A DNA stretch of 14,153 nt from Myxococcales bacterium (GTDB taxonomy: Bacteria; Myxococcota_A; Polyangia; Fen-1088): the NCBI GenBank assembly GCA_003170035.1, contig PMZX01000176.1:1328-15480 (forward strand), written 5' to 3'. The notes beneath the pieces were generated by a model. It was not told the DNA's origin. It saw only the letters and a list, made by a program, of their open reading frames with translations, and searched no databases. A program made the position numbers and the translations under genes. This document shows, in pieces, positions 6,344 through 14,153 of the stretch. The stretch's first letter is position 1. Every line of letters starts with the position of its first letter.

Positions 6344-8316
6344 AGGTGGACACTCTGTCTGACGCCCAGGAACGCCTGACGGCCTTGCAGGCGGCGGCGG
6401 CGAGTCCGGGGCGTGACCAAGCCATCGTGGTCGGCCTGAAGGACGCGTCCCCCTTGGTGAGGCAAAACGCCATCGCCCTAGCCGCGCGCCACCTCGCGCC
6501 CGAGGTGTTGGCCGAGTTTCTCGCCGACGACGAAGACGCAATTCTGCGCAACGCCGCCCAGGCAGCCCTGGAGCGGCAGGGGCCGCATGCCATTCCGCAC
6601 CTGCTCAGCCTGACCCGGGGTGCGGACCCCGAACTGGCATTCTTCGCGGTGCAGATTCTGTCCACCATCAACGATGTCTCGGCCAAGCAGGCGCTGCTGC
6701 CGCTGCTCGACCACAGCGACCGCAACATCGCCCAGGCGGCGGTAGAGGCACTCGGCCATATGCGCGCGACCGAGGCTGTTCCGGCCTTGATCCGCTTGCT
6801 GGCCGGCGATCCCTGGTTGCAGTTCGCGGCGGCGTCCGCCTTGGGACGAATCGGGGATGCGCGCGCGGTTGGCCCGCTGCTGGAACGACTCGACGACGAA
6901 CTTCTCGCCGAGATCGTGGTGGAGGCCCTGGGCCGGATGGGCGACGCGGCCACCCTGGCGCCCCTGCTCGATCGTCTGGTGTCGAGTGATCGCCTGCCGC
7001 TGCGCGATCAGCTTTTGCTTGCGGTGGCCGCCGTCCTCGAACGCAACCCCGGGCTGCGCGGGGTGCCGGCGCGCGCACGTCTGTGGCGGCCTGAGGTCAG
7101 GGCTGGCCTGGGCGAGTACCTAGGGGGGCTTCTGGCCATGCACGATGCGACGCTCGCGCGGTCTGCGGGCGTGTTGGTGGTGCACGCCGAGCTTTGGAAC
7201 CTCATGCCTGCACTGCTCGCGCGCAACCCGGATTCCGGCGAGGAAGGCTGGTTGGAGGGCATGCTTCGTCGCTGCCGGCGCCGCGCCCGGGCCGAGTGGC
7301 TGCCTCTTCTCCAGCATAGTGACCCGCGTGTGCGGGCGGGTGCCTTGCTGCAGGTACCGTTTGGCGCTGGCGCCGGGCCTGCCCTGGCCGCCTGCTTGCA
7401 GGACCGGGACCCGGAGGTGCGCGCGGCCGCCTGCTTTGCGCTCGGCCGTCTGCGCGAGCCGTCCGCCGCCTCGGCCCTGGCTCGCGCTCTGCGATCGAGC
7501 GACGCACGCGAACACGCGGCCGCTGCGCAGGCGCTGGCACAACTACCGCGCCAGAGTCTGGCCGAGTTGGCGCCCGACCTGGAGCCTGGCGCCGATGAGG
7601 AGCAGATGGAACGTGCGCTTGGGGTGCTGGAACAGGCGCGCAGCACGATGCACAGGGAGCGCGTGCGCGCGCTTGTGCAAGATGGCCGGCCTGCTCTGCG
7701 CCAGGCCGCTCTGCGCGTGTTGGGGCGCTATCCAGGCCACGCGGCTGATGGGTGGATCATGGCCGGCCTGCGCGACGACGACACGGTAGTCCGCATCGCC
7801 ACGGTCGAGATCCTGGTCCGCCGCCGCTGTCGCAAGGCCATCCCTGCTCTGGTCGAGCTTCTGTCCGCTGGCCACCCGCTGCGCTACCACCTGGTGCGCG
7901 CCCTGGGACGGCTGCGCGCCCGGGCGGCTGCGTCCCGCCTGCAAGCCCTGTATGCCGGGGCGCCGCTGCACGAGCGCATCGAGATCGTCGTGGCTCTCAA
8001 CCAAATGGCACCTGCCGGGCTGTTGGCTTTTTTGCGAGAAGTACTGCGTGAGCCCGATGTGGAATTGCGGCGGGTGGCCTCCGACGGATTCGTGCGCGCG
8101 GCGGGTGCGCACGAGTTTGAGACGATGGTGGCACTGGCCCGGGATGCCGACTGGGTCGTGCGCAACCATGCGACCTGGGGTCTGGGCCGCCTGGGCTTGC
8201 CGGAAGCCCAGTCCCACCTGATGCTTCTGGCCCGTGACGTGGAGCCCCTGGTGGCGCGCACCGCGCAGGCGGCCATGGGCCGGCTGCGCGGGAACAGCCG
8301 GGGGCGGGACGCATGA
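6340..8316 (+). CDS. Large HEAT-repeat (PBS-lyase-like) scaffold protein
   Basis: 658 residues built from short two-helix repeats of about 30 residues. Clear units include AAVEALGHMRATEAVPALIR, AAASALGRIGDARAVGPLLE, EIVVEALGRMGDAATLAPLL, AAACFALGRLREPSAASALA and NHATWGLGRLGLPEAQSHLM, matching the HEAT/EZ (PBS-lyase) pattern. The repeats cover roughly residues 20-215 and 315-650. About 217-315 is less regular (contains RARLWRPEVRAGLGEYLGGL). There is no signal peptide, membrane helix or catalytic motif, so a soluble protein-binding scaffold is expected. It is joined to cheW and cheR by ATGA overlaps on both sides, so it belongs to the pathway. The nearest precedent I know is Cpc7, a HEAT protein of the Myxococcus Che7 system that works with CheY7. 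A bilin-lyase function is unlikely because nothing else here relates to phycobilins. The partner is unknown. Confidence 0.88.
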   Translation: MKVDTLSDAQERLTALQAAAASPGRDQAIVVGLKDASPLVRQNAIALAARHLAPEVLAEFLADDEDAILRNAAQAALERQGPHAIPHLLSLTRGADPELAFFAVQILSTINDVSAKQALLPLLDHSDRNIAQAAVEALGHMRATEAVPALIRLLAGDPWLQFAAASALGRIGDARAVGPLLERLDDELLAEIVVEALGRMGDAATLAPLLDRLVSSDRLPLRDQLLLAVAAVLERNPGLRGVPARARLWRPEVRAGLGEYLGGLLAMHDATLARSAGVLVVHAELWNLMPALLARNPDSGEEGWLEGMLRRCRRRARAEWLPLLQHSDPRVRAGALLQVPFGAGAGPALAACLQDRDPEVRAAACFALGRLREPSAASALARALRSSDAREHAAAAQALAQLPRQSLAELAPDLEPGADEEQMERALGVLEQARSTMHRERVRALVQDGRPALRQAALRVLGRYPGHAADGWIMAGLRDDDTVVRIATVEILVRRRCRKAIPALVELLSAGHPLRYHLVRALGRLRARAAASRLQALYAGAPLHERIEIVVALNQMAPAGLLAFLREVLREPDVELRRVASDGFVRAAGAHEFETMVALARDADWVVRNHATWGLGRLGLPEAQSHLMLLARDVEPLVARTAQAAMGRLRGNSRGRDA

Positions 8317-9152
8317 ACGGGCAGTTCGCAGAGGAGGAATGGAAGCTCCTGCTAGACCTGGTGAGCCGGGAGTTCGGCCTGGTGTTCCAGGACTCCCGGC
8401 GCCGACATCTGGAATCCCGGCTGCTGCCGCGGTTGCGTGCGCTGGGCCTGGAATCGTTTGGCGCCTACTACCGCTATCTGGCGCGCCACCCGGAGCGCGG
8501 GGCCGAGTTGCGCGAGCTGGCGCGCATCGTGACCAACAACGAGACCTACTTCTTTCGCGAGGCCCATCACTTCGATCTGCTGGTCCAGCAGGTGGTCCCG
8601 CAATTGTCGACGCACAGCCGGCCGGGGCTTCTGCGCGTGTTGTCGGCGGGTTGCTCGTCCGGGGATGAGGCCTACTCCATCGTGATCGCGTTGCAGGGGG
8701 CTCTCGTCGATCGCACCGGCCTGGACTGGCAGATCGACGCCTGCGATCTGAACTCGGCCCGGATTGCGCAGGCGCGGGAAGGCCTGTACGAGGCCGGCTC
8801 GTTGCGGGCCTGCGACGAACTGGGTCGCAGCGCGCACTTCAGCGCGCAGGGCGACCGCTTTCGCCTGCGTCCCGAACACCGCAAGGGGACCAGCTTCTTC
8901 GAAGCCAACCTGGCGGTGGCGGGACTGGATTTGCCGGGCGCGCCCTACCACGTGATCTTCTGTCGCAACGTCCTCATCTATTTTTCCGAAGAGGCGTTCC
9001 ACCGCACGCTCTCCCATTTTCATCGTACCCTGGTTGCGGGCGGTTATCTCTTCTTGGGCCACGCGGAATCGCTGATTGGTCGCCGCAACGATTTTCAGCC
9101 TGTGCGTCTCTGTAATTCGATCGTCTATCGCAAGCAGGACAAGAACCCATGA
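8313..9152 (+). CDS. cheR: CheR-type chemoreceptor methyltransferase
   Basis: 279 residues, the normal CheR length. The N-terminal helical domain (about 5-70, WKLLLDLVSREFGLVF) is followed by the family signature NNETYFFRE (N75-E83). The S-adenosylmethionine site LSAGCSSGDEAYS lies at 110-122, and CRNVLIYF (217-224) and the closing LGHAESL are typical. In the SAM motif the usual GEEPYS reads GDEAYS, a conservative change that should keep activity. It adds methyl groups to glutamates of the MCP encoded two genes downstream, opposing CheB. It starts by ATGA overlap with the HEAT gene and ends by ATGA overlap with cheB. The domain order is complete and I see no frameshift. Confidence 0.95.
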   Translation: MNGQFAEEEWKLLLDLVSREFGLVFQDSRRRHLESRLLPRLRALGLESFGAYYRYLARHPERGAELRELARIVTNNETYFFREAHHFDLLVQQVVPQLSTHSRPGLLRVLSAGCSSGDEAYSIVIALQGALVDRTGLDWQIDACDLNSARIAQAREGLYEAGSLRACDELGRSAHFSAQGDRFRLRPEHRKGTSFFEANLAVAGLDLPGAPYHVIFCRNVLIYFSEEAFHRTLSHFHRTLVAGGYLFLGHAESLIGRRNDFQPVRLCNSIVYRKQDKNP

Positions 9153-10195
9153 CCGGGATTCTGGTTGTCGACGATTCGCCTTTCATCCGCAAGGCCATCA
9201 CCCGCATCTTCTCGGGGCGACCCGAGCTGCAGGTGGTAGGCACTGCGCAAAGCGGGGAGGAGGCGCTGGAGCGCATTCCCGCCACGCGGCCGCAGGTGGT
9301 GACGCTGGATGTGGAGATGCCGGGCATGGGCGGCCTGGCGACCCTGCGCGAGATCCAGCGCCGCTACCCGGGTCTGCCCGTGATCATGCTGTCCGTGTAC
9401 ACGAAACAGGGGGCGGAGACGACCCTCGATGCGATCAGCGCCGGGGCGGTGGATTTCATAGACAAGAGCCGGCTGAACGTCATGGATTTCGACCGCCTGT
9501 CACACGAGCTGCTGGACAAGATCGAAGTCTGGAGGCAGGGGCCGCGTGCCTATTCCTGGGAGCGCGCGGCTCCTCCGGCGCCGGCGTCACCGGCGGTGGA
9601 AGGAGCGCTGCCGGCCGTGTGCTGGTCGTCTTATGATCTGTGCGTGATCGGGGCGTCGACCGGAGGCCCACCCGCCTTGCAACAGATCGTGAATCACATC
9701 CCCCCGAATTTCCCTTTGCCCATCGCCGTGGTCCAGCACATGCCGGTGGGCTTCACTCGTCCGTTCGCCGACCGGCTGGACTCTCTCGCCTGGATGCGGG
9801 TGAAAGAAGCCGCGGATCACAATACCCTGCGGCCCGGTCACATGTTGCTGGCACGGGCCGGGGCGCACCTGTACATCGAGCCCGATCTGAATGCGCACCT
9901 GTCGCTCGATCCCATGGATGCCGTTCACATCCCCAGCGTCGACGTCCTGATGGAGTCGGCCAATCGCGCGCGGCCCGGACGCGTGGTTGCCATCTTACTG
10001 ACCGGCATGGGCGACGACGGAGCCGAGGGGATGCTGGCCATCCATCGTTCGGGCGGTCTCACTTTCGCCGAGAGCGAAGCCTCGTGTGTGGTGTACGGCA
10101 TGCCCCGCGCCGCCTACAAACGGGGCGCAGTTTCTCACATGCTTTCCCTTTCCGAGATCTGTCAGCTCTTCGCTGCAAGGAGCGGTGACCCATGA
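9149..10195 (+). CDS. cheB: CheB-type methylesterase/glutamine deamidase response regulator
   Basis: 348 residues, full length. The receiver (1 to about 125) has acidic pair D8/D9, phospho-acceptor D54 in [11 protein letters not shown]82 at the switch position and K106. The residue after the lysine is serine where proline is usual (DFIDKS). A Pro/Ala-rich linker (about 132-158) leads to the esterase domain with the catalytic triad S170 (GASTGGP), H197 (QHMP) and D290 (GMGDDGA), plus a complete C-terminal substrate loop ([13 protein letters not shown]). It removes methyl groups from the MCP and should be activated by CheA phosphate. ATGA overlaps join it to cheR and to the MCP gene. No cheD is present, so any deamidation would fall to CheB. 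Confidence 0.95.
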   Translation: MTGILVVDDSPFIRKAITRIFSGRPELQVVGTAQSGEEALERIPATRPQVVTLDVEMPGMGGLATLREIQRRYPGLPVIMLSVYTKQGAETTLDAISAGAVDFIDKSRLNVMDFDRLSHELLDKIEVWRQGPRAYSWERAAPPAPASPAVEGALPAVCWSSYDLCVIGASTGGPPALQQIVNHIPPNFPLPIAVVQHMPVGFTRPFADRLDSLAWMRVKEAADHNTLRPGHMLLARAGAHLYIEPDLNAHLSLDPMDAVHIPSVDVLMESANRARPGRVVAILLTGMGDDGAEGMLAIHRSGGLTFAESEASCVVYGMPRAAYKRGAVSHMLSLSEICQLFAARSGDP

Positions 10196-12552
10196 GCGAC
10201 CAGAAAGAGACGCCCCCATCGGCCGAGCCACGAGTTCCAACCGGCAAGCCGGCATCCACGATTCGCCGTTTCAAGGCGGTCGCGTTGCTGCGACACATGC
10301 GCTTGTGGCAAAAACTGCTGTCCATCGTGGTGGTGCTGCTGATCCCCACCGTCTTCCTGCTGCGAGACTTCGTCAGCCGCGCCAGCCAGGACATTGTCCG
10401 CACCCGCAGCGAGATGTGCTTGGATGACCACTCACGCTTGTTGCGTGCGATCCTGGAGAAGCAGTCCGTTTTGCGTCTGGGACGGGTTCAGTCCGAGGCG
10501 GGCTCGGCCGACGTGGTGGCAAGCGCGGGCGCGCAGGTCGAGGGCGCGCTGGCGGCACTCAATCGCCTGGAAGCATCCGGCTGCGGCCGCGCGAATCCGG
10601 AAATCGCGCGACGTCTGCGTCCGGTGCTTGCGGGCCTGAGCAGCGCCTGGACCCAATCGCCCGCGCAAGGTCCACGCACCGGTGAGATCGATAAGCGCAT
10701 GCGGGAGCAATTGCGAATGGCCTACCGGCAAGTGGCGACGGAGAGCAATCCCGGCTCGGCCGCGGATCTCGATTCGGAACTGGTCAACGAGACAACCCGC
10801 AGCACGCTGCCCGAGGCGGCCTGGAGGCTGGCGGACATGGTCGCGCTGGGTGCCCAGATCGCCGGGGCGAAAGACACGACCATCGAAATGCGGGTGCAGC
10901 TCATCAATGCGGTGGAATCGCTGGAGACCGGCGTGCTCGACTTGCAACGCGGGTTGCGCGCGCTGTCCGGCGGGGACGGCCGGGCCAGCGGGGCAGTGGA
11001 TTCGCTGGACGCCGCGATCGGCGCGGGGGTGCACCGGTATGCGCAAGCCACGCGCGAGGCCACCACGGCCGCGCGCGAATTGAGCGCACAGGGAAAGATG
11101 GCGGCAACCGGGGAGACACCCGCGGTGCGCGGCGCCCTGGCCATGCAGACGTTCGCCAAGGCGGCGCTGGGGGCGCTCTTTGACACCTACGACGCGGCCC
11201 TGTCCTGGCAGGGGAGCCAACTCGGCGAGCGGGTGGTGCGCCTGGAAGGGCAGCGCGTGCGCACTGTCCTCTTCGTCATGGTAGCGTTGCTACTAGCGGG
11301 GTTCCTGGTGTCCGTCATCGCCCGCAGCATCACCACACCCCTGGCGGTGGCGGTGGACTGCGCCAACCGTCTGGCCGCGCAGGACTTCAGCATCGAGATC
11401 GCGCAGAGTGAGTCGAGCGATGAGGCGGGCCAGTTGCAAGCTTCCATGCGCCAGATGGCCGGCAGCTTGCGCGCCACCATCCGATCGATTCTGGCCTCGT
11501 CGCGAATCGTGGCGGCGGCATCCGAGAAGATCTCGATCTCGGGCAGCCAGTTGGCGCGCGGGGCGGAAACCCAGTCGGCGGCCACTGAGGAGACATCCTC
11601 GAGCATGGCGGAGATCGCGGCTCAGATTCAGCAACTGGCCAAGACCGCCATGTCGCTTTCGGCCAGCGTGGAGCAAACCACCACAGCCTTTCAGAAGATG
11701 CACGAGACCCTCGAGCGCACGGCCGGCCACGGACAGACCTTGCTGGCGTCTTCACAAGAGGCGAGCACGCATCTGGCCGAGCTGACCAACAGCATCACCC
11801 ACGTCACCGCCCAATCTCGTTCGGCCAACGAGATGTCACAGTCGGCCTTGGGCGCGGTGAAGCTGGGCGGGGAGAAGCTGCAGCAGTCGATTGGCGGGAT
11901 TGGGGAGCGCGCACAGGAGGTCAGCAAGATTGTGCGGCTCATCGAGGAGATCGCGGATCAGACCAATCTGCTGGCGCTCAACGCGGCCATCGAGGCCGCC
12001 CGCGCGGGCGAGGCCGGCCGGGGTTTCGCCGTGGTGGCCGACGAGGTACGCCGGCTCGCCGAACGCAGCGCGCAGGCCACCCAGGACATCAGCGCGATCA
12101 TCGAGCGCGTGCAGAAGGACGTGGGCTCGGCGGTGGCCCTGACCGATGAGGTTCTGGTGGGGATGATGGCGTCCATCGACAAGACGTCTTCGATCATCGA
12201 GCAGAGCGCGCTGGCCACCGAGCAGCAGACGGAGTCCGCACGCCAGACCCTGAAGATGGCGGAGAACATGGCGGGCCTGGCCCAGCAGATCGCGGTGGCT
12301 TCGCGCGAGAATGCGGGCAGCGCCGCCGAGATCGTCAAGGCGTCGCACAACATGAACGAGCTGACCAATATCATGCTGGACGCCACCATCGAACAGAAGC
12401 GCGGGGGCGAAACCGTGGTCAAGGCAACCGACTCGATCGCGGACGTGGCGCGACAGAATCTGCAGGTGGTCGAAGGCATCAACCTGGCCGTGCGTGAACT
12501 GGCCGCTGAGGCGGAGACGCTGCGCCGACGGGTGGAGGCGTTCATCGTCTGA
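10192..12552 (+). CDS. Methyl-accepting chemotaxis protein with about 300-residue periplasmic domain and long signalling hairpin
   Basis: 786 residues. A basic cytoplasmic N-tail of about 38 residues precedes TM1 (about 40-58, [16 protein letters not shown]). Residues about 59-358 are periplasmic, largely helical and Ala-rich, with two cysteines (SEMCLDD, SGCGRAN). TM2 (about 360-380, [19 protein letters not shown]) is followed by a HAMP domain to about 433. The cytoplasmic part has the adaptation motif [17 protein letters not shown], the CheA/CheW tip [20 protein letters not shown] followed by [21 protein letters not shown], and a matching return helix. Hand counts make each arm about 53 residues longer than E. 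coli Tsr, near the 52H length class. There is no C-terminal NWETF-type pentapeptide; the protein ends in VEAFIV. AGGAG at 10178-10182, nine bases before the ATG, is the best ribosome site in the 3' half of the operon. The start also overlaps the cheB stop. The ligand is unknown, and a PilJ equivalence is possible but not shown. Confidence 0.95.
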   Translation: MSDQKETPPSAEPRVPTGKPASTIRRFKAVALLRHMRLWQKLLSIVVVLLIPTVFLLRDFVSRASQDIVRTRSEMCLDDHSRLLRAILEKQSVLRLGRVQSEAGSADVVASAGAQVEGALAALNRLEASGCGRANPEIARRLRPVLAGLSSAWTQSPAQGPRTGEIDKRMREQLRMAYRQVATESNPGSAADLDSELVNETTRSTLPEAAWRLADMVALGAQIAGAKDTTIEMRVQLINAVESLETGVLDLQRGLRALSGGDGRASGAVDSLDAAIGAGVHRYAQATREATTAARELSAQGKMAATGETPAVRGALAMQTFAKAALGALFDTYDAALSWQGSQLGERVVRLEGQRVRTVLFVMVALLLAGFLVSVIARSITTPLAVAVDCANRLAAQDFSIEIAQSESSDEAGQLQASMRQMAGSLRATIRSILASSRIVAAASEKISISGSQLARGAETQSAATEETSSSMAEIAAQIQQLAKTAMSLSASVEQTTTAFQKMHETLERTAGHGQTLLASSQEASTHLAELTNSITHVTAQSRSANEMSQSALGAVKLGGEKLQQSIGGIGERAQEVSKIVRLIEEIADQTNLLALNAAIEAARAGEAGRGFAVVADEVRRLAERSAQATQDISAIIERVQKDVGSAVALTDEVLVGMMASIDKTSSIIEQSALATEQQTESARQTLKMAENMAGLAQQIAVASRENAGSAAEIVKASHNMNELTNIMLDATIEQKRGGETVVKATDSIADVARQNLQVVEGINLAVRELAAEAETLRRRVEAFIV

Positions 12553-12561
12553 CGAGGGCCT

Positions 12562-12579
12562 GATGCCGTGCGCATTTTT
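12562..12579 (+). terminator. Weak intrinsic-terminator-like hairpin after the MCP gene
   Basis: Ten bases beyond the MCP stop, ATGC (12563-12566) and GCAT (12572-12575) flank a five-base loop, with a possible G-U pair outside, followed directly by a run of five T (12575-12579) that is conspicuous in this GC-rich DNA. The stem is very short for a rho-independent terminator, so partial termination at best is likely. It sits where the operon would be expected to end. Confidence 0.3.
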
Positions 12580-12580
12580 C

Positions 12581-12609
12581 ATGACGCCACCCCGGCTCGG
12601 GTGCACAAT
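12581..12609 (+). promoter_or_regulatory. Candidate sigma70-type promoter for the GspF/PilC-like gene
   Basis: ATGACG (12581-12586, four of six matches to TTGACA) and CACAAT (12604-12609, four of six matches to TATAAT) are separated by exactly 17 bases. Transcription would start near 12616, giving a leader of about 30 bases that holds the AGGGGGT ribosome site at 12632-12638. Position and spacing are good but the hexamers are mediocre. Confidence 0.33.
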
Positions 12610-12645
12610 CGAGGTTCGGGATAGCGAGATCAGGGGGTCACGCTG

Positions 12646-13722
12646 GTGCAGCAAGCGACATCACTTCCCAGTCAGCCGTTGCAAAGGTCGAGTTCGCCGC
12701 GGGTGAAGCCAGAGGAGTTGAGCCGTCTGGCCGCGGCTTTCGCGGTTAAGCTGAAGGCAGGCCTTTCGGTGGGAAAGGCGCTGTATGCCCTGTCCGTCGA
12801 GACAAAACAACCACGCTTGGTCGCGGCGTGCAGGGGCGTGAAGGCCGACGTGGACAAGGGCCGCCCTCTGGGCGAAGCCCTGCGCGATTACCCGGACGTG
12901 TTTGACGAGATCAGCGTGGCGGCGCTGGGTGCGGGACAGAAGGGCAATCGACTGCCGCTTGAGTTGCAGCGTCTGTCGGCGTACCTCGCCACCACAGCGA
13001 AGATCGCGCGTGGCCTGTCCGGCGCGACCAAACGGCCTCTCGTCGCTTTTGGCGCCGGTTTGCTCATCGTCCTGGTCGTGCTCGGGGTTTCGGCTCCTGC
13101 CCTCGAGAAGTTCCTACAGGGTCTACCCGAGCGAGATTGGCCGGCCGCCAGCCATGTGGCAAGCCTCGTCTCGCATGCTGCGCGATCGTTTTTGCCGGTC
13201 GTGCTGGCTCTGGTGGCGTCCGCGTATGCGGGCTTTCACCTGCTCTTGCGCGGCGAGAAGGGTCAGCTCCGGCGGGATGCGATGCTCTTGCAGGCACCTC
13301 TGGTCGGGTCGCTGTGGCGGGAAAAGGCCAAAGCGCACTTCACCCGCACCACCGGGCTGCTGGCCGCCGCCGGTGTCCCGCAGCTGGAGGCGATGGAAAG
13401 CGCGGCGATGACCTCGGGCAGCGTGGCGGTACGCGGGGCGGTGATGGTGGTGGCGGACAAGCTCGGCAAGGGCCGCGACTTGCCCACGGCGCTCGCCGAA
13501 GTGGGGCTGGTTTCGCGGTCCGAGGTCAACGCCATGCAAGCGGCTGAGCGGCGCGGAACCCTGGGCGAGATGCTGATGAAGCACGCCGAGGCGGGCGACG
13601 CCGATCTGTTGAGGCGAATCAGCCGGCTCAAGAACGTGGTGCAGTCATTGACGATTTTGGTGCTGGGTGTGCTGGTGGCAGGTGCGCTGTTGGGGCTGGT
13701 CGGAGCCGCGCTGGCGCACTGA
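12646..13722 (+). CDS. Short GspF/PilC-like inner-membrane platform protein
   Basis: 358 residues with two T2SSF (GspF) domains. Domain 1 (about 22-125) has LAAAFAVKLKAGLSVGKALY, then KGRPLGEALRDYPDVFDEIS and ALGAGQKGNRLPLEL. Domain 2 (about 225-330) repeats the pattern with FTRTTGLLAAAGVPQLEAME, GKGRDLPTALAEVGLVS and AAERRGTLGEML. Hydrophobic segments lie at about 130-150 (LVAFGAGLLIVLVVLGVSA), 180-203 and 332-356. GspF/PilC proteins are the membrane platform on which the assembly ATPase drives pilus or pseudopilus growth. The usual length is about 400 residues, and this one lacks roughly 50 residues at the N-terminus, having only a short Ser/Pro/Gln tail. The GTG start has AGGGGGT at good spacing. 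It lies 93 bases after the MCP stop and may form its own unit. No partner ATPase, pilin or secretin is in the window, so the machine it serves is unidentified. Confidence 0.83.
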   Translation: MQQATSLPSQPLQRSSSPRVKPEELSRLAAAFAVKLKAGLSVGKALYALSVETKQPRLVAACRGVKADVDKGRPLGEALRDYPDVFDEISVAALGAGQKGNRLPLELQRLSAYLATTAKIARGLSGATKRPLVAFGAGLLIVLVVLGVSAPALEKFLQGLPERDWPAASHVASLVSHAARSFLPVVLALVASAYAGFHLLLRGEKGQLRRDAMLLQAPLVGSLWREKAKAHFTRTTGLLAAAGVPQLEAMESAAMTSGSVAVRGAVMVVADKLGKGRDLPTALAEVGLVSRSEVNAMQAAERRGTLGEMLMKHAEAGDADLLRRISRLKNVVQSLTILVLGVLVAGALLGLVGAALAH

Positions 13723-13746
13723 CCAGTCGAGAACGTGCGACAGGGG

Positions 13747-14153
13747 TTACGGATTCACCGTGGGGGGTCTGGTGCCGTTGAGGAGCTGGACGTCCTGGCA
13801 GGTGTCGCGGGTCCCGCAGTCCGGGGTCTTGTTGGTGGCGTAGGTGTAGGTCACACTGCCGGTGAGTACGTCTCCACTGATCGTGGCGACCAGGTAGGCG
13901 TCGCGGGTGAAGGCGCAGGTGCTGCTGGAGCCGGATACGGTTCCGCTGATCGACAGGTCGAGGGTATTGCCCGAGAGCTTGCCGGTGAATGTGTCGCTGC
14001 CGGTGGCCAGGCCGAGACCCAGGCCCGCCACACCCTGCACCTTGGCGGTCACGTTCGAGCCGTCCTGGGTCACCACCACGGTGACGCCGGTCGAGGAGGT
14101 CCCCACGGCATTGGCCAGGATCCCGCAGTCGTTCTTCTCGATGGTCAGGGCAA
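13747..14153 (-). CDS. Unrecognised probably exported Gly/Thr/Ser-rich protein with cysteines (C-terminal part)
   Basis: Reads right to left from the window edge with no start visible; the frame is open to base 14153, giving about 134 residues before the TAA at 13747-13749. A GTG at 14106 is internal to the open frame and probably not the start, since the upstream stretch (ALTIEKNDCGILANAVG) is of the same character. The composition is strand-forming and low in charge: GVTVVVTQDGSNVTAKVQG, GNTLDLSISGTVSGSS, DVLTGSVTYTYATNK. Four cysteines (NDCG, STCAF, PDCG, DTCQ) could form two disulfides, which fits an extracytoplasmic beta-sandwich or lipoprotein. I do not recognise the family. It converges on the GspF/PilC-like gene with a 24-base gap in which I see no terminator. 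It may have nothing to do with the chemosensory genes. Confidence 0.7.
   Translation of the reverse strand, partial: ALTIEKNDCGILANAVGTSSTGVTVVVTQDGSNVTAKVQGVAGLGLGLATGSDTFTGKLSGNTLDLSISGTVSGSSSTCAFTRDAYLVATISGDVLTGSVTYTYATNKTPDCGTRDTCQDVQLLNGTRPPTVNP

Noticed and set aside
5521..6465. Minus-strand open frame (314 codons) across the cheA/cheW/HEAT junctions
   Set aside because: Antisense shadow of three well-supported genes with Arg/Ser-rich composition and no motif.
6340..8316. Phycobilin lyase (CpcE/PBS-lyase) function for the HEAT protein
   Set aside because: The repeat resemblance is structural only; no phycobiliprotein or bilin gene is present and the chemosensory context points to a scaffold.
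1..14153. CRISPR arrays, tRNA or rRNA genes, insertion sequences or phage genes
   Set aside because: No regularly spaced repeats, tRNA-like folds, transposase motifs or terminal inverted repeats were seen; the window is nearly all ordinary coding sequence.

Overview
This 14.2 kb, strongly GC-rich window (dense coding, GTG and TTG starts in use) looks like a proteobacterial chromosome. A gamma- or betaproteobacterium is my best guess, but no rRNA or marker gene fixes the taxon. Almost all of it is one plus-strand chemosensory operon of the type used for functions other than classical flagellar swimming. No flagellar gene, CheD, CheZ or CheC is present.

Layout: (1) 1-923, minus strand: 5' part of a Ycf46-like AAA+ ATPase, running off the left edge. 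(2) 924-1170: divergent intergenic region with a strong Shine-Dalgarno next to a small inverted repeat. (3) 1171-12552, plus strand: nine tightly packed genes in the order CheY-type receiver, coiled-coil/GAF protein, PATAN-degenerate receiver-GAF protein, CheA, CheW, large HEAT-repeat protein, CheR, CheB, MCP. Five junctions are ATGA start/stop overlaps and one is an 11-base overlap, so the set is almost certainly co-transcribed and translationally coupled. (4) 12553-12645: a weak terminator-like hairpin with T-run and a plausible sigma70-type promoter. (5) 12646-13722, plus: a short GspF/PilC-like inner-membrane protein of type IV pilus or type II secretion type. (6) 13747-14153, minus: 3' part of an unrecognised, probably exported, cysteine-containing protein, convergent with the previous gene and running off the right edge.

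How it may work: the MCP has a periplasmic sensing domain of about 300 residues and an unusually long cytoplasmic hairpin. It would control CheA through CheW, with CheR and CheB setting methylation. CheA has one Hpt domain, no recognisable P2 domain and no fused receiver, so phosphate should go to the stand-alone CheY and to CheB. The likely novelty is on the output side. The operon carries a HEAT-repeat scaffold (precedent: HEAT protein Cpc7, partner of CheY7 in the Myxococcus Che7 system), a PATAN protein (precedent: cyanobacterial PATAN-CheY proteins of type IV pilus phototaxis) and a separate GAF protein. With a PilC-like gene next door, control of a pilus or pseudopilus machine is the most economical hypothesis, but it remains inference.
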